Positions 43,521 through 52,738 of a DNA stretch of 64,000 nt are shown here, piece by piece. The notes under the pieces were generated by a model. It was not told the origin of the DNA. It worked only from the letters and a program-made list of their open reading frames with translations, and did not search any database. A program made the translations under genes and the position numbers. How positions within the stretch are numbered: the stretch's first letter is position 1; the number at the start of each line of letters is the position of its first letter. Source of the DNA: Rhodobiaceae bacterium (GTDB lineage Bacteria; Pseudomonadota; Alphaproteobacteria; Rhizobiales; Tepidamorphaceae); contig JACKJP010000002.1 of assembly GCA_020637895.1 (NCBI GenBank), positions 248,001-312,000 on the forward strand, given 5' to 3'.

Positions 43521-43542
43521 GACGCAGGGCGTAATCTGCGTC
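43521..43542. terminator. Weak hairpin downstream of the aminotransferase
   Basis: GACGCAG (43521-43527) and CTGCGTC (43536-43542) pair with an eight-base loop. It sits in a 240-base gap that holds no credible gene apart from the short gene at 43635. A T-run is missing, so it is only a possible terminator. Confidence 0.3.
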
Positions 43543-43634
43543 TTCGCCCGATGCGCCGACCACATGTCGTGGACCTATGCGCGCCGTCGCTCGGTTGTTC
43601 ACCGTAGACGACGCAAACGGACGGAGTTGGGAAG

Positions 43635-43817
43635 ATGGGCCGAAAAGCCGACGAACTGGAATTTGACGCAGCGCACGATGCGCTGGCCGAGTGCTATCAT
43701 GAAGTGGGTATTCTCGCAGTGACCGCCGCAGCCAGATATTGCGAGCCTTTGAAGAAGCAGCCCGAACAGCCGCACTTCTACGAAATGCTCAACATGGTCG
43801 AGCCGAAGGCCAACTGA
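43635..43817 (+). CDS. Small acidic protein of 60 residues, unknown function
   Basis: The short frame starts at ATG 43635 with GGAGTTGGGAAG ahead of it, a good ribosome binding site. It reads MGRKADELEFDAAHDALAEC and later EQPHFYEMLNMVEPKAN. It is rich in Glu, Asp and Ala, without membrane segments. It has no recognisable domain. The strong start signal and codon use like the neighbours support a real gene. It lies alone and converges with the gene ending at 43833. Confidence 0.6.
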   Translation: MGRKADELEFDAAHDALAECYHEVGILAVTAAARYCEPLKKQPEQPHFYEMLNMVEPKAN

Positions 43818-43832
43818 GCGTTTTTTGGAGAT

Positions 43833-44663
43833 TCACCGCCGAGGGACGGCAAAGGTAATACGGCGCCGTCCCGCCGATGTATCGACCTGAGCATTGGCGC
43901 CATCGAGGCGAATCGATCCGGTTGCGGTACCGCCGAGCGGTTGCTTATCCAATATGATCGCCCGCGACCCTTGAAGCGCAACGGCCGCCAGGGACGTGCG
44001 CGTGGCATCTGGTAGCACGAGTTCGGGGACGCCGTCCCCATCAACGTCGCCGGTGGCCGCTTCAGCAAGGTTGCGCGATCCGATCGTGTGATTGCTGAAC
44101 CCGCCAAGTGCCGCGATGCGCGAAAGACCGCTTCCCCGAAGCCGCCAGAATTCCAGCGTCCCGCCAATATGCGGTGTTGCGACCAGCGCTATCTCGACGC
44201 GTCCGTCGCCATCGAAATCGGCAATACCGGCAGGACAAATCCAGCGATGTGCGCGGCCAATGAAAGGCGTCGCCGCAACCATCTGAAGTTTGCCATCGCG
44301 CAGACCATAGATCGCAAGTGAAGCGCCCGCCGAGAGGCTTGAGCGAATAGCGATGACTTCCGCATTCCCATCGCCATCCAGATCGGCCAGCCGCGGCGTG
44401 ATGTCCTCAAAAACCTCGCTTTCGGGCAGTACGATCGCGTGGGAATTTCCTTTTGAATCCCGCGCGACAAGCGTTCCGGCCTCGATCGCGTCGCCCAGAA
44501 TGCCATGATCGTAACGTGAGGTCGGGTCCTCATACCACGCCGCTACGATACCCGATCCGCCCGCCCGGGCAGTGCCCCCGTCCGGCAGGCGTCCCGCATG
44601 GGCGGGAGTGGAGAGAATGAGACACAGCAGCAACATCGTCCACGGCAGACGCCGGTCAGACAT
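43833..44663 (-). CDS. Exported FG-GAP/VCBS-repeat protein
   Basis: From ATG 44663 the 276 residues begin with a signal peptide (LPWTMLLLCLILSTPAHA). Three repeats with Ca-binding-like D-x-D-G-D-G loops follow: DLDGDGNAEVIAI, DFDGDGRVEIALV and DVDGDGVPELVLP. These repeats form propeller blades, as in integrin-like proteins. The protein is therefore exported and probably folds as a beta-propeller. Its start overlaps the stop of the SDR gene (44656-45423) by 8 bases, so they are translationally coupled. Its function is unknown. An upstream extension to 44729 would overlap the SDR gene and lacks a signal-peptide logic. Confidence 0.82.
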   Translation of the reverse strand: MSDRRLPWTMLLLCLILSTPAHAGRLPDGGTARAGGSGIVAAWYEDPTSRYDHGILGDAIEAGTLVARDSKGNSHAIVLPESEVFEDITPRLADLDGDGNAEVIAIRSSLSAGASLAIYGLRDGKLQMVAATPFIGRAHRWICPAGIADFDGDGRVEIALVATPHIGGTLEFWRLRGSGLSRIAALGGFSNHTIGSRNLAEAATGDVDGDGVPELVLPDATRTSLAAVALQGSRAIILDKQPLGGTATGSIRLDGANAQVDTSAGRRRITFAVPRR

Positions 44664-45423
44664 GCTGGCCGCCATTGATGTGGATTTCAGCGCCGTTGAC
44701 GTAGGAACCGGTCTCGGTACACAGGACATAGATAATCTTGGCTACCTCCTCGGGCGTGCCGAGGCGGCGCAGCGGGATCTGCTCGACAATCTTTTCGGTA
44801 CCCGGAGACAGGATCGAGGTATCGATCTCGCCAGGCGCGATCGCGTTGACGCGGACGCCGCGCGGGCCGAAATCATGCGCCATCTCGCGTGTCAGCGCAG
44901 CCAGCGCCGCCTTCGACGTGGCATAGGCCGCGCCGGCGAACGGGTGCACCCTGCTGCCGGCAATGGATGTGACATTGAGCACGGCGCCCTTCGCGGCCTC
45001 GAGCTCTTCCAGCAGGCCGCGGGCCAGCATGATGGACGAGAAGAAATTGACCTGAAAAACATGCTGCCAGTCTTCGACGCCGGTATCGAGGGTGCCCATC
45101 CGCGCACCGCCATCGAGCTTTGGCGAGATTGCAGCGTTGTTGACCAGCGCGTTGAGACGACCGCCATCGGCCTTGAGGCGGTCGCGCATCTCCGCGATGG
45201 CGTCGATTGTGTTCGAGGGATCTGCGAGGTCGACCTGGATATGATCTTCCGGACCTGCCTCCCAGGGGCAGTTTTCGGGGAACCCGTGCCGCGAGCATGT
45301 GATGACGCGCCAGCCGGCGCTTGAAAATCGCTTCACCGTTGCATGCCCGATCCCGCGCGACGCACCGGTGAGAATCAGCGTGCGTCGCGGCTCGTTATGT
45401 CTGGATTCAAGGCTCGAGGGCAT
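44656..45423 (-). CDS. Short-chain dehydrogenase/reductase
   Basis: The 255-residue SDR shows LILTGASRGIGHATVKRFSS, NNAAISPKL, a catalytic serine in LNVTSIAGSRV and the pair Tyr/Lys in AAYATSKAALAALT, and then VRVNAIAPGEIDTSILSPGT. It is a fully equipped NAD(P)-dependent oxidoreductase with undetermined substrate. It is co-translated with the exported propeller protein downstream (8-base overlap), which is an unusual pairing. It starts 33 bases downstream of the pdxH stop on the same strand, so all three could share a transcript. Confidence 0.85.
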   Translation of the reverse strand: MPSSLESRHNEPRRTLILTGASRGIGHATVKRFSSAGWRVITCSRHGFPENCPWEAGPEDHIQVDLADPSNTIDAIAEMRDRLKADGGRLNALVNNAAISPKLDGGARMGTLDTGVEDWQHVFQVNFFSSIMLARGLLEELEAAKGAVLNVTSIAGSRVHPFAGAAYATSKAALAALTREMAHDFGPRGVRVNAIAPGEIDTSILSPGTEKIVEQIPLRRLGTPEEVAKIIYVLCTETGSYVNGAEIHINGGQHV

Positions 45424-45456
45424 ATTACCGGCTCCGGACTGTCAAACCCGCTTCTA

Positions 45457-46083
45457 TCACGGATATAGGCGCTGCGCATGCCACGCGCCTGATCCGGCGG
45501 CAGTAAAGCGGATGCGTTCGTGCAGGCGGAACGGCCTGTCGGCCCAGAATTCGATTTCTCTCGGAACGATCCGAAATCCTGACCACCACTCGGGTCGCGG
45601 CACCCGGCCTATCGCAAACTCGGCCGTATAGCGCGCGACCGCCCTTTCCAGCGCGCGCCTGCTTTCCAACGGCTGCGACTGCCGCGACGCCCAGGCGCCA
45701 AGTCGGCTGAGCCGATGACGCGAGGCATAATATTCGTCCGCTTCCTGATCGCTCACGGATTCCACATTGCCGCGAACCCTGATCTGACGGCGCAGCGACT
45801 TCCAGTGAAAGCACAATGCGGCCTTCGGATTGGCCGCCAGTTCGCGTCCCTTGGCGCTCCCCAGATTGGTGTAGAAAGAAAATCCCCGCTCGTCGAAACC
45901 CTTCAGCAGCACCATACGGACGTCTGGCATGCCTTCCGCATCGACCGTCGCCAGCGCCATCGCATTGGGATCGTTCAATTCGCTCTTTCCCGCCTCATCC
46001 AGCCACTCCGCAAACAGGGCAATCGGATCGGCATCGGGCGAGAGCACACCTTTAGTTAACCCTTCAGGCGTTGAATCGGTCAT
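45457..46083 (-). CDS. pdxH: Pyridoxamine 5'-phosphate oxidase
   Basis: The 208-residue protein shows PdxH features: [20 protein letters not shown], then [57 protein letters not shown] and the C-terminal RLHERIRF. It oxidises pyridoxamine or pyridoxine 5'-phosphate to PLP with FMN and oxygen. PLP is needed by, for example, the aminotransferase at 42012. The ATG at 46083 (MTDSTPEGL) is the likely start. It is divergent from the lipoprotein gene at 46171. Confidence 0.95.
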   Translation of the reverse strand: MTDSTPEGLTKGVLSPDADPIALFAEWLDEAGKSELNDPNAMALATVDAEGMPDVRMVLLKGFDERGFSFYTNLGSAKGRELAANPKAALCFHWKSLRRQIRVRGNVESVSDQEADEYYASRHRLSRLGAWASRQSQPLESRRALERAVARYTAEFAIGRVPRPEWWSGFRIVPREIEFWADRPFRLHERIRFTAAGSGAWHAQRLYP

Positions 46084-46170
46084 GGACACCCGATCTCCAG
46101 GTCTGGGCCCGACGCTCACGCCGGGGATTGGGAAATACGCACCAGGGACCGCCCATAAGGGCGTGGGGCA

Positions 46171-46650
46171 ATGGGGACGAGCATATATAGGATCAACTCT
46201 CGCCTGGCGAGACGGGGTACCCGCCGCATGCGGGCGCCGCTGGCCCTGACGCTGGCGGCATCCCTGTTGCTTGCAGGCTGTTCCACCCAGCTCTCAACCG
46301 GCGGTGTCTCCGGGTTTTTCTCCAAATCCGACAACGAAACGACGGGATCGATTCCCGACCGGATCGCCTCCAGCACCCTGCCGGTCCTCATCGGGGCCGA
46401 GCGCTGGCCATCGGTCCGCGATGCAATGCTGATCGTTCTCAGCGAGAGCGAAGACGGCAACACGGTTTCGTGGAAAGACGACGAAAATGGCGGCTCGATC
46501 ACGCCGACCGCGAGCTTTGCCGCGCCAAACGGAGACCCCTGTCGCCGGCTGTCGATCATCGACAACACGTCAGGTGCCGGCGAGCTGATCTTCGATGCCT
46601 GCAGGGCATCGACAGGGGTATGGACGGTCGAACCGATGACGGCAGCCTGA
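46171..46650 (+). CDS. Predicted small outer-membrane-associated lipoprotein
   Basis: The frame contains a lipobox LLLAGC after a hydrophobic stretch ([15 protein letters not shown]), so it should be lipidated and anchored at the membrane. The mature part is small (about 120 residues), Ser/Asp rich at first, and ends with [20 protein letters not shown]. This resembles alphaproteobacterial surface-antigen-like lipoproteins. The start may be ATG 46171 (159 residues) or ATG 46228 (140 residues, MRAPLAL), and neither has a clear Shine-Dalgarno site. The function is not known. Confidence 0.75.
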   Translation: MGTSIYRINSRLARRGTRRMRAPLALTLAASLLLAGCSTQLSTGGVSGFFSKSDNETTGSIPDRIASSTLPVLIGAERWPSVRDAMLIVLSESEDGNTVSWKDDENGGSITPTASFAAPNGDPCRRLSIIDNTSGAGELIFDACRASTGVWTVEPMTAA

Positions 46651-46775
46651 ACTCTTTTCAAGCAGCATGAAAACTTGCACAGGAATTGTGCTATCACCAC
46701 ATAAATGCAGGATTTCTGGCAAATGCGCCGGCGCCTTTTCGCGCCCGGCGTTTTTCGAAATGTTGGTAGAGTTGA

Positions 46776-47717
46776 ATGGCACGGAACCCGTATGAGGTGT
46801 TGGGCGTAAAGCGCGATGCGAGCGAATCGGACGTCAAGTCCGCCTATCGCAAGCTCGCCAAGCGCTATCACCCGGACACGAACAAGGATGATCCCAAGGC
46901 GCAGGAGCGCTTCTCCGAGGCAACGCACGCTTACGATCTGCTTGCCGACAAGGAGAAACGGCGCGCCTTCGACGCCGGCGAGATCGACGCTGACGGCAAT
47001 CCGCGCATGCACGGGTTCGGCGGTGGCGCCGGATTTGATCCTCGCGGCTTTGGCGGTGGCGCCGGCATGGGCGGTTCCGGCTTTCGCAACGCCGGTCGCA
47101 GCGGCGGCTTTGAATGGCATTTCGGCGGCGGCGGCGGAGAAGATATCCTTTCCGACATTCTCGGCGGCTTCGGGCAGGGTCGCGGCGGCGCCCATCCCGG
47201 CGCGCGCGGCATGGCGCCTGAACCGACGCCGGTCAACGCGGCCATCACCATCGAAGAAGCCGTGCAGGGCAAGGCCCGGATCATTGTTCCGAGCGGCAAA
47301 ACGGTCGAGATCAACGTGCCGCCGGGACCGGTCGGCGCAAAGCAGGTCCGGCTTAAAGGCCAGGGCCAGCAGACCCCCGTTGGCGCGGCCGATGCTGTGG
47401 TGACCCTGTCGCTCAAGCCGCACGCGCAGTTCCGCGCCGAGGGAACCGACCTGCGCGCTGACCTGCCCATATCGCTCGATCTCGCGGTGCTCGGCGGCAA
47501 GGCGCGTTTCATGACCCCCGACGGTAATGTCGAACTGAAAATCGCGCCGGGCAAGAAGGCGACCAGCACGCTTCGGCTGCGCGGGCGCGGACTCCACAAG
47601 GAAAAGGGTGGACGCGGCGACATTTACGTCACGCCGCGCATTGCCCTTCCTGAAAAGGACGATGCCACGCTACAGTCGCTGATGCGCGAATGGCGGCATT
47701 CGAAGGTCGGCGAGTAA
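46776..47717 (+). CDS. DnaJ-class chaperone of the CbpA type
   Basis: The 313-residue protein has an N-terminal J-domain ([20 protein letters not shown], then [20 protein letters not shown] with the HPD motif). A Gly/Phe-rich linker (about 80-125, many GGGAG units) and the DnaJ C-terminal peptide-binding domains follow ([20 protein letters not shown] and [20 protein letters not shown]). The zinc-finger of classical DnaJ is missing, which is the CbpA or DnaJ type II layout. It stimulates the ATPase of DnaK. No regulatory site was recognised. Confidence 0.93.
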   Translation: MARNPYEVLGVKRDASESDVKSAYRKLAKRYHPDTNKDDPKAQERFSEATHAYDLLADKEKRRAFDAGEIDADGNPRMHGFGGGAGFDPRGFGGGAGMGGSGFRNAGRSGGFEWHFGGGGGEDILSDILGGFGQGRGGAHPGARGMAPEPTPVNAAITIEEAVQGKARIIVPSGKTVEINVPPGPVGAKQVRLKGQGQQTPVGAADAVVTLSLKPHAQFRAEGTDLRADLPISLDLAVLGGKARFMTPDGNVELKIAPGKKATSTLRLRGRGLHKEKGGRGDIYVTPRIALPEKDDATLQSLMREWRHSKVGE

Positions 47718-47821
47718 GCACGTCGACGGTACCGCAAGACGCCTTGCGACTTGATGCCGACACCCGGCCCGTGGCATAGGACGGCGGAACCTTCCAGCGT
47801 CGACAAGGCAGCGGACACAAA

Positions 47822-48634
47822 ATGACGGGTACCAGCGGATTGATGGCCGGCAAGCGGGGCCTCATCTTTGGCGTGGCGAATAATCGCTCGATTGCCTGGG
47901 GCATCGCCAAGGCCTGCGCCGACGCCGGCGCCCAGATGGCGCTTACCTATCAGGGCGATGCGCTGAAAAAGCGGGTCGAACCACTGGCGCAGGAACTCGG
48001 CGCCGATGTCGCCGGGCATTGCGACGTGACCGATGCCGGTACGATCGACGCGGTCTTCGACTTCTGCGCGAAGAAATATGGCGGCCTGGATTTTGTCGTC
48101 CACGCCATCGCGTTCTCCGACAAGGATGAGCTCGACGGACGCTACGTGGATACCTCGCCGGACAATTTCACCCGCAGCATGCAGATCTCCTGCTATTCGC
48201 TGACAGCGATCGCGCAGCGCGCCGAGAAGCTGATGGGCAATGGCGGATCGATCCTGACGCTGACCTATTACGGCGCAGAAAAAGTCATGCCGCATTACAA
48301 CGTGATGGGCGTTGCAAAGGCCGCGCTGGAGGCAAGTGTACGCTACCTCGCCGAAGACCTCGGCAAGCAGGCTATCCGCGTGAATGCGATTTCCGCCGGC
48401 CCGATCAAGACGCTCGCGGCTTCCGGAATCGGCGATTTCCGCTACATCCTGAAATGGAACGAGTACAACGCGCCGCTGCGCCGTACCGTCTCCATCGAAG
48501 ACGTGGGTCAATCCGCGCTTTACCTGCTTTCCGACATGGGGCGCGGGGTGACGGGTGAAGTCCATCATGTGGACGCTGGCTATCACGCCATCGGCATGAA
48601 AGCCGTCGACGCGCCCGATATCGCCACCACCTGA
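47822..48634 (+). CDS. fabI: Enoyl-[acyl-carrier-protein] reductase (NADH), FabI
   Basis: The 270-residue SDR-like protein has the FabI signatures GLIFGVANNRSIAWGIAKAC and VVHAIAFSDKDELDGRYVDT, and the catalytic Tyr-x6-Lys in YNVMGVAKAALEASVRYLAE. NAISAGPIKTLAASGI and VDAGYHAIGM complete the pattern. It performs the last reduction in fatty acid elongation. The Gly-Val-Ala-Asn-Asn-Arg-Ser-Ile motif is specific for FabI rather than for other SDR proteins. It starts 104 bases after the DnaJ-class gene and is followed by a phosphatase gene after 38 bases. Confidence 0.95.
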   Translation: MTGTSGLMAGKRGLIFGVANNRSIAWGIAKACADAGAQMALTYQGDALKKRVEPLAQELGADVAGHCDVTDAGTIDAVFDFCAKKYGGLDFVVHAIAFSDKDELDGRYVDTSPDNFTRSMQISCYSLTAIAQRAEKLMGNGGSILTLTYYGAEKVMPHYNVMGVAKAALEASVRYLAEDLGKQAIRVNAISAGPIKTLAASGIGDFRYILKWNEYNAPLRRTVSIEDVGQSALYLLSDMGRGVTGEVHHVDAGYHAIGMKAVDAPDIATT

Positions 48635-48672
48635 GATTTCAGAAACGCATTACGGCCATCCAGGAAGCCAGC

Positions 48673-49272
48673 ATGCCGGACCATCCCCGTTTCTGGTATG
48701 TCCGCCACGGCGAGACCGACTGGAATCTGACCAAGAGATATCAGGGACAGATCGAAAATCCGCTCAACGAGACAGGCCGGGCGCAGGCCGCCCGCAACGG
48801 CGAGGTCTTGCGGAAACTATTTGCCGACGAGCAGATCGATCCCGGTGGCGTGTCCTTCATCGCCTCTCCGTTTGTGCGAACGCGCGAAACGATGGAGATT
48901 ATCCGGGAAACGATGGGACTCGACCCGATGGCCTATTCCACCGAGCCGCGGATTATCGAGACCAGCTATGGCGAGTGGCAGGGCCTGCTTTTCGACGAGG
49001 TGCAGGAGCTGCGGCGCGACGAATGGGAGGCCCGAGAAGCCGACCCTATCGGTTATGTCGTGCCGGGCGGCGAAAGTTACCAGATGGTGATCGAACGCGT
49101 GAAACCCTGGCTGGATGCCCTGCCCGGCCCGGCCGTCGTTGTCGGGCATGGCGGCATCATGCGGGTCGTGCACTATCTGCTGTGCGGAATTGCACCCGAA
49201 GACATGATGAAAATCCCGGTGCGGCAGGACCGTATCCGGCTGTTTGAGGCAGGCACCGTCGAACTGCTTTGA
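48673..49272 (+). CDS. Histidine phosphatase (phosphoglycerate mutase-like)
   Basis: The 199-residue protein shows FWYVRHGETDWNLTKRYQGQ, with the catalytic histidine. SPFVRTRETMEIIR, ETSYGEWQGLLFDEVQELRR and VVVGHGGIMRVVHYLL with the second histidine follow. This is a phosphatase of the cobC/GpmB type. The substrate may be a small phosphate ester or a phosphoprotein and cannot be determined. It lies between fabI and aroC on the same strand. Confidence 0.88.
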   Translation: MPDHPRFWYVRHGETDWNLTKRYQGQIENPLNETGRAQAARNGEVLRKLFADEQIDPGGVSFIASPFVRTRETMEIIRETMGLDPMAYSTEPRIIETSYGEWQGLLFDEVQELRRDEWEAREADPIGYVVPGGESYQMVIERVKPWLDALPGPAVVVGHGGIMRVVHYLLCGIAPEDMMKIPVRQDRIRLFEAGTVELL

Positions 49273-49330
49273 CGCGCCGCCCCGGCTCGCCTAGAAAAGC
49301 CCATCAATTTTCAGGGAAACCAGCGATCTC

Positions 49331-50431
49331 ATGTCGCACAACAGCTTCGGACATCTGTTCCGCTTCACCAGTTGGGGCGAAAGCCACGGGCCGGCCATCG
49401 GCTGCGTGGTGGACGGCTGTCCGCCACTGATCCCGCTTGCCGAGAGCGACATCCAGCCCTTTCTGGACAAGCGCCGCCCGGGCCAGTCGCGCTACACGAC
49501 GCAGCGGCAGGAAGCCGACCAGGTCCGTATCCTTTCCGGTGTCTACCCGGACCAGACCGGCGTTCAGGTGACCACCGGCACACCGATTGCGCTGCAGATA
49601 GAGAATACCGACCAGCGCTCCAAGGACTATGCGGAGATCGCGAAGACGTTCAGGCCCGGGCATGCGGACCTGACCTATGAGCGCAAATACGGCATTCGCG
49701 ATCCGCGCGGCGGCGGCCGCTCGTCAGCACGCGAGACAGCAATGCGGGTCGCTGCCGGCGCCATAGCGCGCAAGGTCGTCCCCGGCCTGACCATCCGCGG
49801 CTCGCTCGTTCAGATCGGGCCGCACGCGATCGACCGCGACCGCTTCGACTGGGACGAGGTCGACCGCAACCCGTTCTTCTGCGCCGATGCGAAGACGGCC
49901 GAGATATGGGCTGACTATCTCGACGGCATCCGCAAGAGCGGCAATTCCGTCGGTGCGGTCGTCGAGGTGGTCGCCGAAGGCGTGCCGGAAGGGCTTGGTG
50001 CGCCGGTCTATGGAAAACTCGACAGCGATATCGCGTCTGCGATGATGTCCATCAACGCGGTGAAGGGTGTCGAGATCGGCGCCGGATTCAGCGCGGCTGA
50101 ATTGACCGGCGAACAGAATGCCGACGAGATGCGCATGGGTAATGACGGCAAGGTTCTATACGGATCCAACAATGCCGGCGGCATTCTGGGCGGCATTTCC
50201 ACCGGACAGCCAGTCGTTGCGCGTTTCGCGGTCAAGCCGACATCCTCGATCCTCATCCCACGCAGCAGCGTGACGCGGGACGGGGAAAACACCGATGTCA
50301 TCACCAAAGGCCGGCACGACCCATGCGTCGGCATTCGCGCGGTTCCCGTCGGCGAAGCCATGCTTGCGCTGGTAATTGCGGACCACTACCTCCGGCACAG
50401 GGCGCAGACGGGCGCGGGTGGCGGCAAATGA
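49331..50431 (+). CDS. aroC: Chorismate synthase
   Basis: The 366 residues start [20 protein letters not shown] with the family signature, then [20 protein letters not shown] and [20 protein letters not shown], and [20 protein letters not shown]. It converts 5-enolpyruvylshikimate 3-phosphate to chorismate with reduced FMN. The stop overlaps a possible start of the following ribB gene (ATGA). Its linkage to ribB could reflect the FMN requirement, although it may just be chance. Confidence 0.97.
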   Translation: MSHNSFGHLFRFTSWGESHGPAIGCVVDGCPPLIPLAESDIQPFLDKRRPGQSRYTTQRQEADQVRILSGVYPDQTGVQVTTGTPIALQIENTDQRSKDYAEIAKTFRPGHADLTYERKYGIRDPRGGGRSSARETAMRVAAGAIARKVVPGLTIRGSLVQIGPHAIDRDRFDWDEVDRNPFFCADAKTAEIWADYLDGIRKSGNSVGAVVEVVAEGVPEGLGAPVYGKLDSDIASAMMSINAVKGVEIGAGFSAAELTGEQNADEMRMGNDGKVLYGSNNAGGILGGISTGQPVVARFAVKPTSSILIPRSSVTRDGENTDVITKGRHDPCVGIRAVPVGEAMLALVIADHYLRHRAQTGAGGGK

Positions 50432-50445
50432 AGGATAGGACGTCC

Positions 50446-51561
50446 ATGCACGGCATGAGCGAACACATGACCCGGGTGGCCGAAGCCATCCGCGCCATTG
50501 AAGCGGGCGAGATGGTTGTCGTCACCGATGACGATGATCGCGAAAACGAAGGCGATCTCATCCTCGCCGCTGTCCACGCAACGCCGCAGGCCCTCGCCTT
50601 CATTGTTCGTCATACCTCGGGCATCGTCTGCACGCCGATGACGCGCGAGGATGCGCGCCGGCTGCGTCTCGATCCGATGGTTGCCGACAACGACGCGCCG
50701 CACTCGACGGCGTTCACGGTCTCCGTGGACTTCAAGCACGGCACCACGACCGGCATATCCGCCGAAGACCGCTGCAATACGGTCCGCGCGCTTGCCAATC
50801 CCAATACCGGCGCACAGGACTTCGTACGACCTGGCCATATTTTCCCGCTGATTGCCCGCGAGGGTGGCGTTCTCATGCGGTCCGGCCATACGGAGGCCGC
50901 GGTCGATCTGTGCAAGCTCGCCAATCTTCCGCCCGTCGGCGTGATCTGCGAACTCGTCAATGACGATGGCACGGTGATGCGCGGCCCGCAGGTTACAGAA
51001 TTCAGCAGGCAGCACGGGCTGAAGATGGTGTCGGTTGCCGATCTCATCGCCTACCGGCAACGGCAGGAAACGCTTGTCTCGCGGGTCGAGGAAGCCCCCA
51101 TCGACACCGCCGGCGGCCGCGCACGCGCCATTTCCTATTCGACGCCATGGGATGCCATGCAGCATCTGGCGCTGATCTTCGGCGACATCCGGGATGGCGA
51201 GAACGTGCCGGTTCGCCTGCATCTTGAAGATGTCTCGACCGACGTCTTCGGGTCGGGCCGCTACATCAACAGTATCGTCAAGGAATTCGGCGAGATCGGC
51301 CGCGGTGTCGTCGTGTATCTGCGCGAAGGGTCCGTTGGCGTCCAGGCCGGTCGTAGCCGGCGCAGCCGCGAGGGCATCGAGGAAGAACATGGCACCGCGC
51401 TCAACCGCCAGGAACAGTGGCGTGAGATCGGCCTCGGGGCGCAGATCCTGCGCGATCTCGGCGTGCGCTCCATTCGCCTCTATACGACGCGTCCGCGTAC
51501 CTATGTCGGCCTTGACGGATTCGGCATCGAGATTGCCTCCACCGAAATCATCAAGCGCTGA
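50446..51561 (+). CDS. ribB: 3,4-dihydroxy-2-butanone-4-phosphate synthase with a degenerate GTP cyclohydrolase II-like domain (RibBX type)
   Basis: The N-terminal 200 residues are RibB: IEAGEMVVVTDDDDRENEGD, CTPMTREDARRLRLDPMVAD, FKHGTTTGISAEDRCNTVRA and RPGHIFPLIAREGGVLMRSG. The C-terminal half has the GTP cyclohydrolase II fold, but the zinc-binding cysteines are gone: the expected S-E-C-L-T-G-D-V-F-G segment reads HLEDVSTDVFGSGRYINSIV. It should only make dihydroxybutanone phosphate for riboflavin. The start is ATG 50446 (AGGACGTCC ahead); ATG 50428 in frame overlaps the aroC stop and is an alternative. Confidence 0.9.
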   Translation: MHGMSEHMTRVAEAIRAIEAGEMVVVTDDDDRENEGDLILAAVHATPQALAFIVRHTSGIVCTPMTREDARRLRLDPMVADNDAPHSTAFTVSVDFKHGTTTGISAEDRCNTVRALANPNTGAQDFVRPGHIFPLIAREGGVLMRSGHTEAAVDLCKLANLPPVGVICELVNDDGTVMRGPQVTEFSRQHGLKMVSVADLIAYRQRQETLVSRVEEAPIDTAGGRARAISYSTPWDAMQHLALIFGDIRDGENVPVRLHLEDVSTDVFGSGRYINSIVKEFGEIGRGVVVYLREGSVGVQAGRSRRSREGIEEEHGTALNRQEQWREIGLGAQILRDLGVRSIRLYTTRPRTYVGLDGFGIEIASTEIIKR

Positions 51562-51622
51562 CGCACTTTCAACGGAACCGCCCGTCGCCTAAATAGATTA
51601 AAGCGGCAAGGGGAGCGTTCTG

Positions 51623-52738
51623 ATGAAGATTGGCGTACCCAAAGAGATCAAGAACCACGAATACCGGGTGGGCATGACACCGGCTTCCGTGCTGGAGGCC
51701 GTTCGCGCCGGACATCAGCTTATCGTCGAACATGACGCCGCACACGCCATCGGTTTTGACGACGCCGATTACGTGGCCGCCGGCGCTGAAATAGCGCCGG
51801 ATGCCCGCACCGTGTTCGCCGGAGCCGACATGATCGTGAAGGTCAAGGAGCCGCAGGCGAACGAACGCGCGATGCTGCGTGAGGGACAAATCCTCTTCAC
51901 CTATCTGCATCTGGCGCCGGACGAGGCGCAGACGGAGGATCTGATCCGGTCCGGGGCCGTCTGCATCGCCTATGAAACCGTGACCGATGCGCGCGGCGGC
52001 CTGCCCCTTCTTGCGCCGATGAGCGAAGTCGCCGGCCGAATGGCAATCCAGGCCGGCGCGCATTGTCTGGAGATGGAACAGGGCGGACGCGGCATGCTGC
52101 TTGGCGGCGTGCCAGGCGTGCCGGCAGCGCGCGTGGTGATCATCGGGGGCGGCGTCGTGGGTGCCAATGCGGCACGCATGGCGATGGGCCTGGAAGCCCA
52201 TGTCACCGTCATCGACCGGTCGCTCTCGCGGCTTGCCGAACTCGACATGCAGTTCGGCTCAATGCTCAACACGATCTATTCGACGAGCGCGACGATCGAG
52301 GAATATGTGATGGGTGCCGATCTGGTGGTCGGCGCCGTGCTCGTGCCCGGCGCTTCCGCGCCCAAACTTGTGACAGAGGACATGGTTAAGCGCATGCGGC
52401 GCGGGTCGGTTCTTGTCGATGTCGCCATCGACCAGGGCGGCATGAGCGAGACATCGCATCCCACAACGCACGCAGATCCGACCTACAGGCTGCACGAAGT
52501 CGTGCACTATTGCGTGGCAAACATGCCGGGCGCCGTCGCGCGTACATCCACCTTCGCGCTCAACAATGCGACGTTGCCTTTCATCCTCGCCATCGCCGGC
52601 AAAGGTTACAGGCAGGCCCTTCGCGACGATCCCCATCTGATGAACGGCCTGAACGTGCATCGCGGAAACGTAACGCACGAGGCCGTTGCTGCTGCCCGGG
52701 GGCGGGACTATAAGCCGGCTATCGATGTGCTTGGCTAG
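51623..52738 (+). CDS. ald: Alanine dehydrogenase
   Basis: The 371-residue enzyme begins [20 protein letters not shown] and shows [27 protein letters not shown] with the catalytic His, [20 protein letters not shown] as the NAD loop, and [20 protein letters not shown]. It converts L-alanine to pyruvate and ammonia reversibly. The ribosome binding site is AAGGGGAGCG. The gene converges with the RNA methyltransferase gene and the two stop codons overlap in the sequence CTAG at 52735-52738. Confidence 0.97.
   Translation: MKIGVPKEIKNHEYRVGMTPASVLEAVRAGHQLIVEHDAAHAIGFDDADYVAAGAEIAPDARTVFAGADMIVKVKEPQANERAMLREGQILFTYLHLAPDEAQTEDLIRSGAVCIAYETVTDARGGLPLLAPMSEVAGRMAIQAGAHCLEMEQGGRGMLLGGVPGVPAARVVIIGGGVVGANAARMAMGLEAHVTVIDRSLSRLAELDMQFGSMLNTIYSTSATIEEYVMGADLVVGAVLVPGASAPKLVTEDMVKRMRRGSVLVDVAIDQGGMSETSHPTTHADPTYRLHEVVHYCVANMPGAVARTSTFALNNATLPFILAIAGKGYRQALRDDPHLMNGLNVHRGNVTHEAVAAARGRDYKPAIDVLG

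Noticed and set aside
43401..43607. A 68-residue plus-strand frame after the aminotransferase
   Set aside because: It has no ribosome binding site, contains a hairpin and its C-terminal half is Pro/Arg-rich as in random GC-rich frames.
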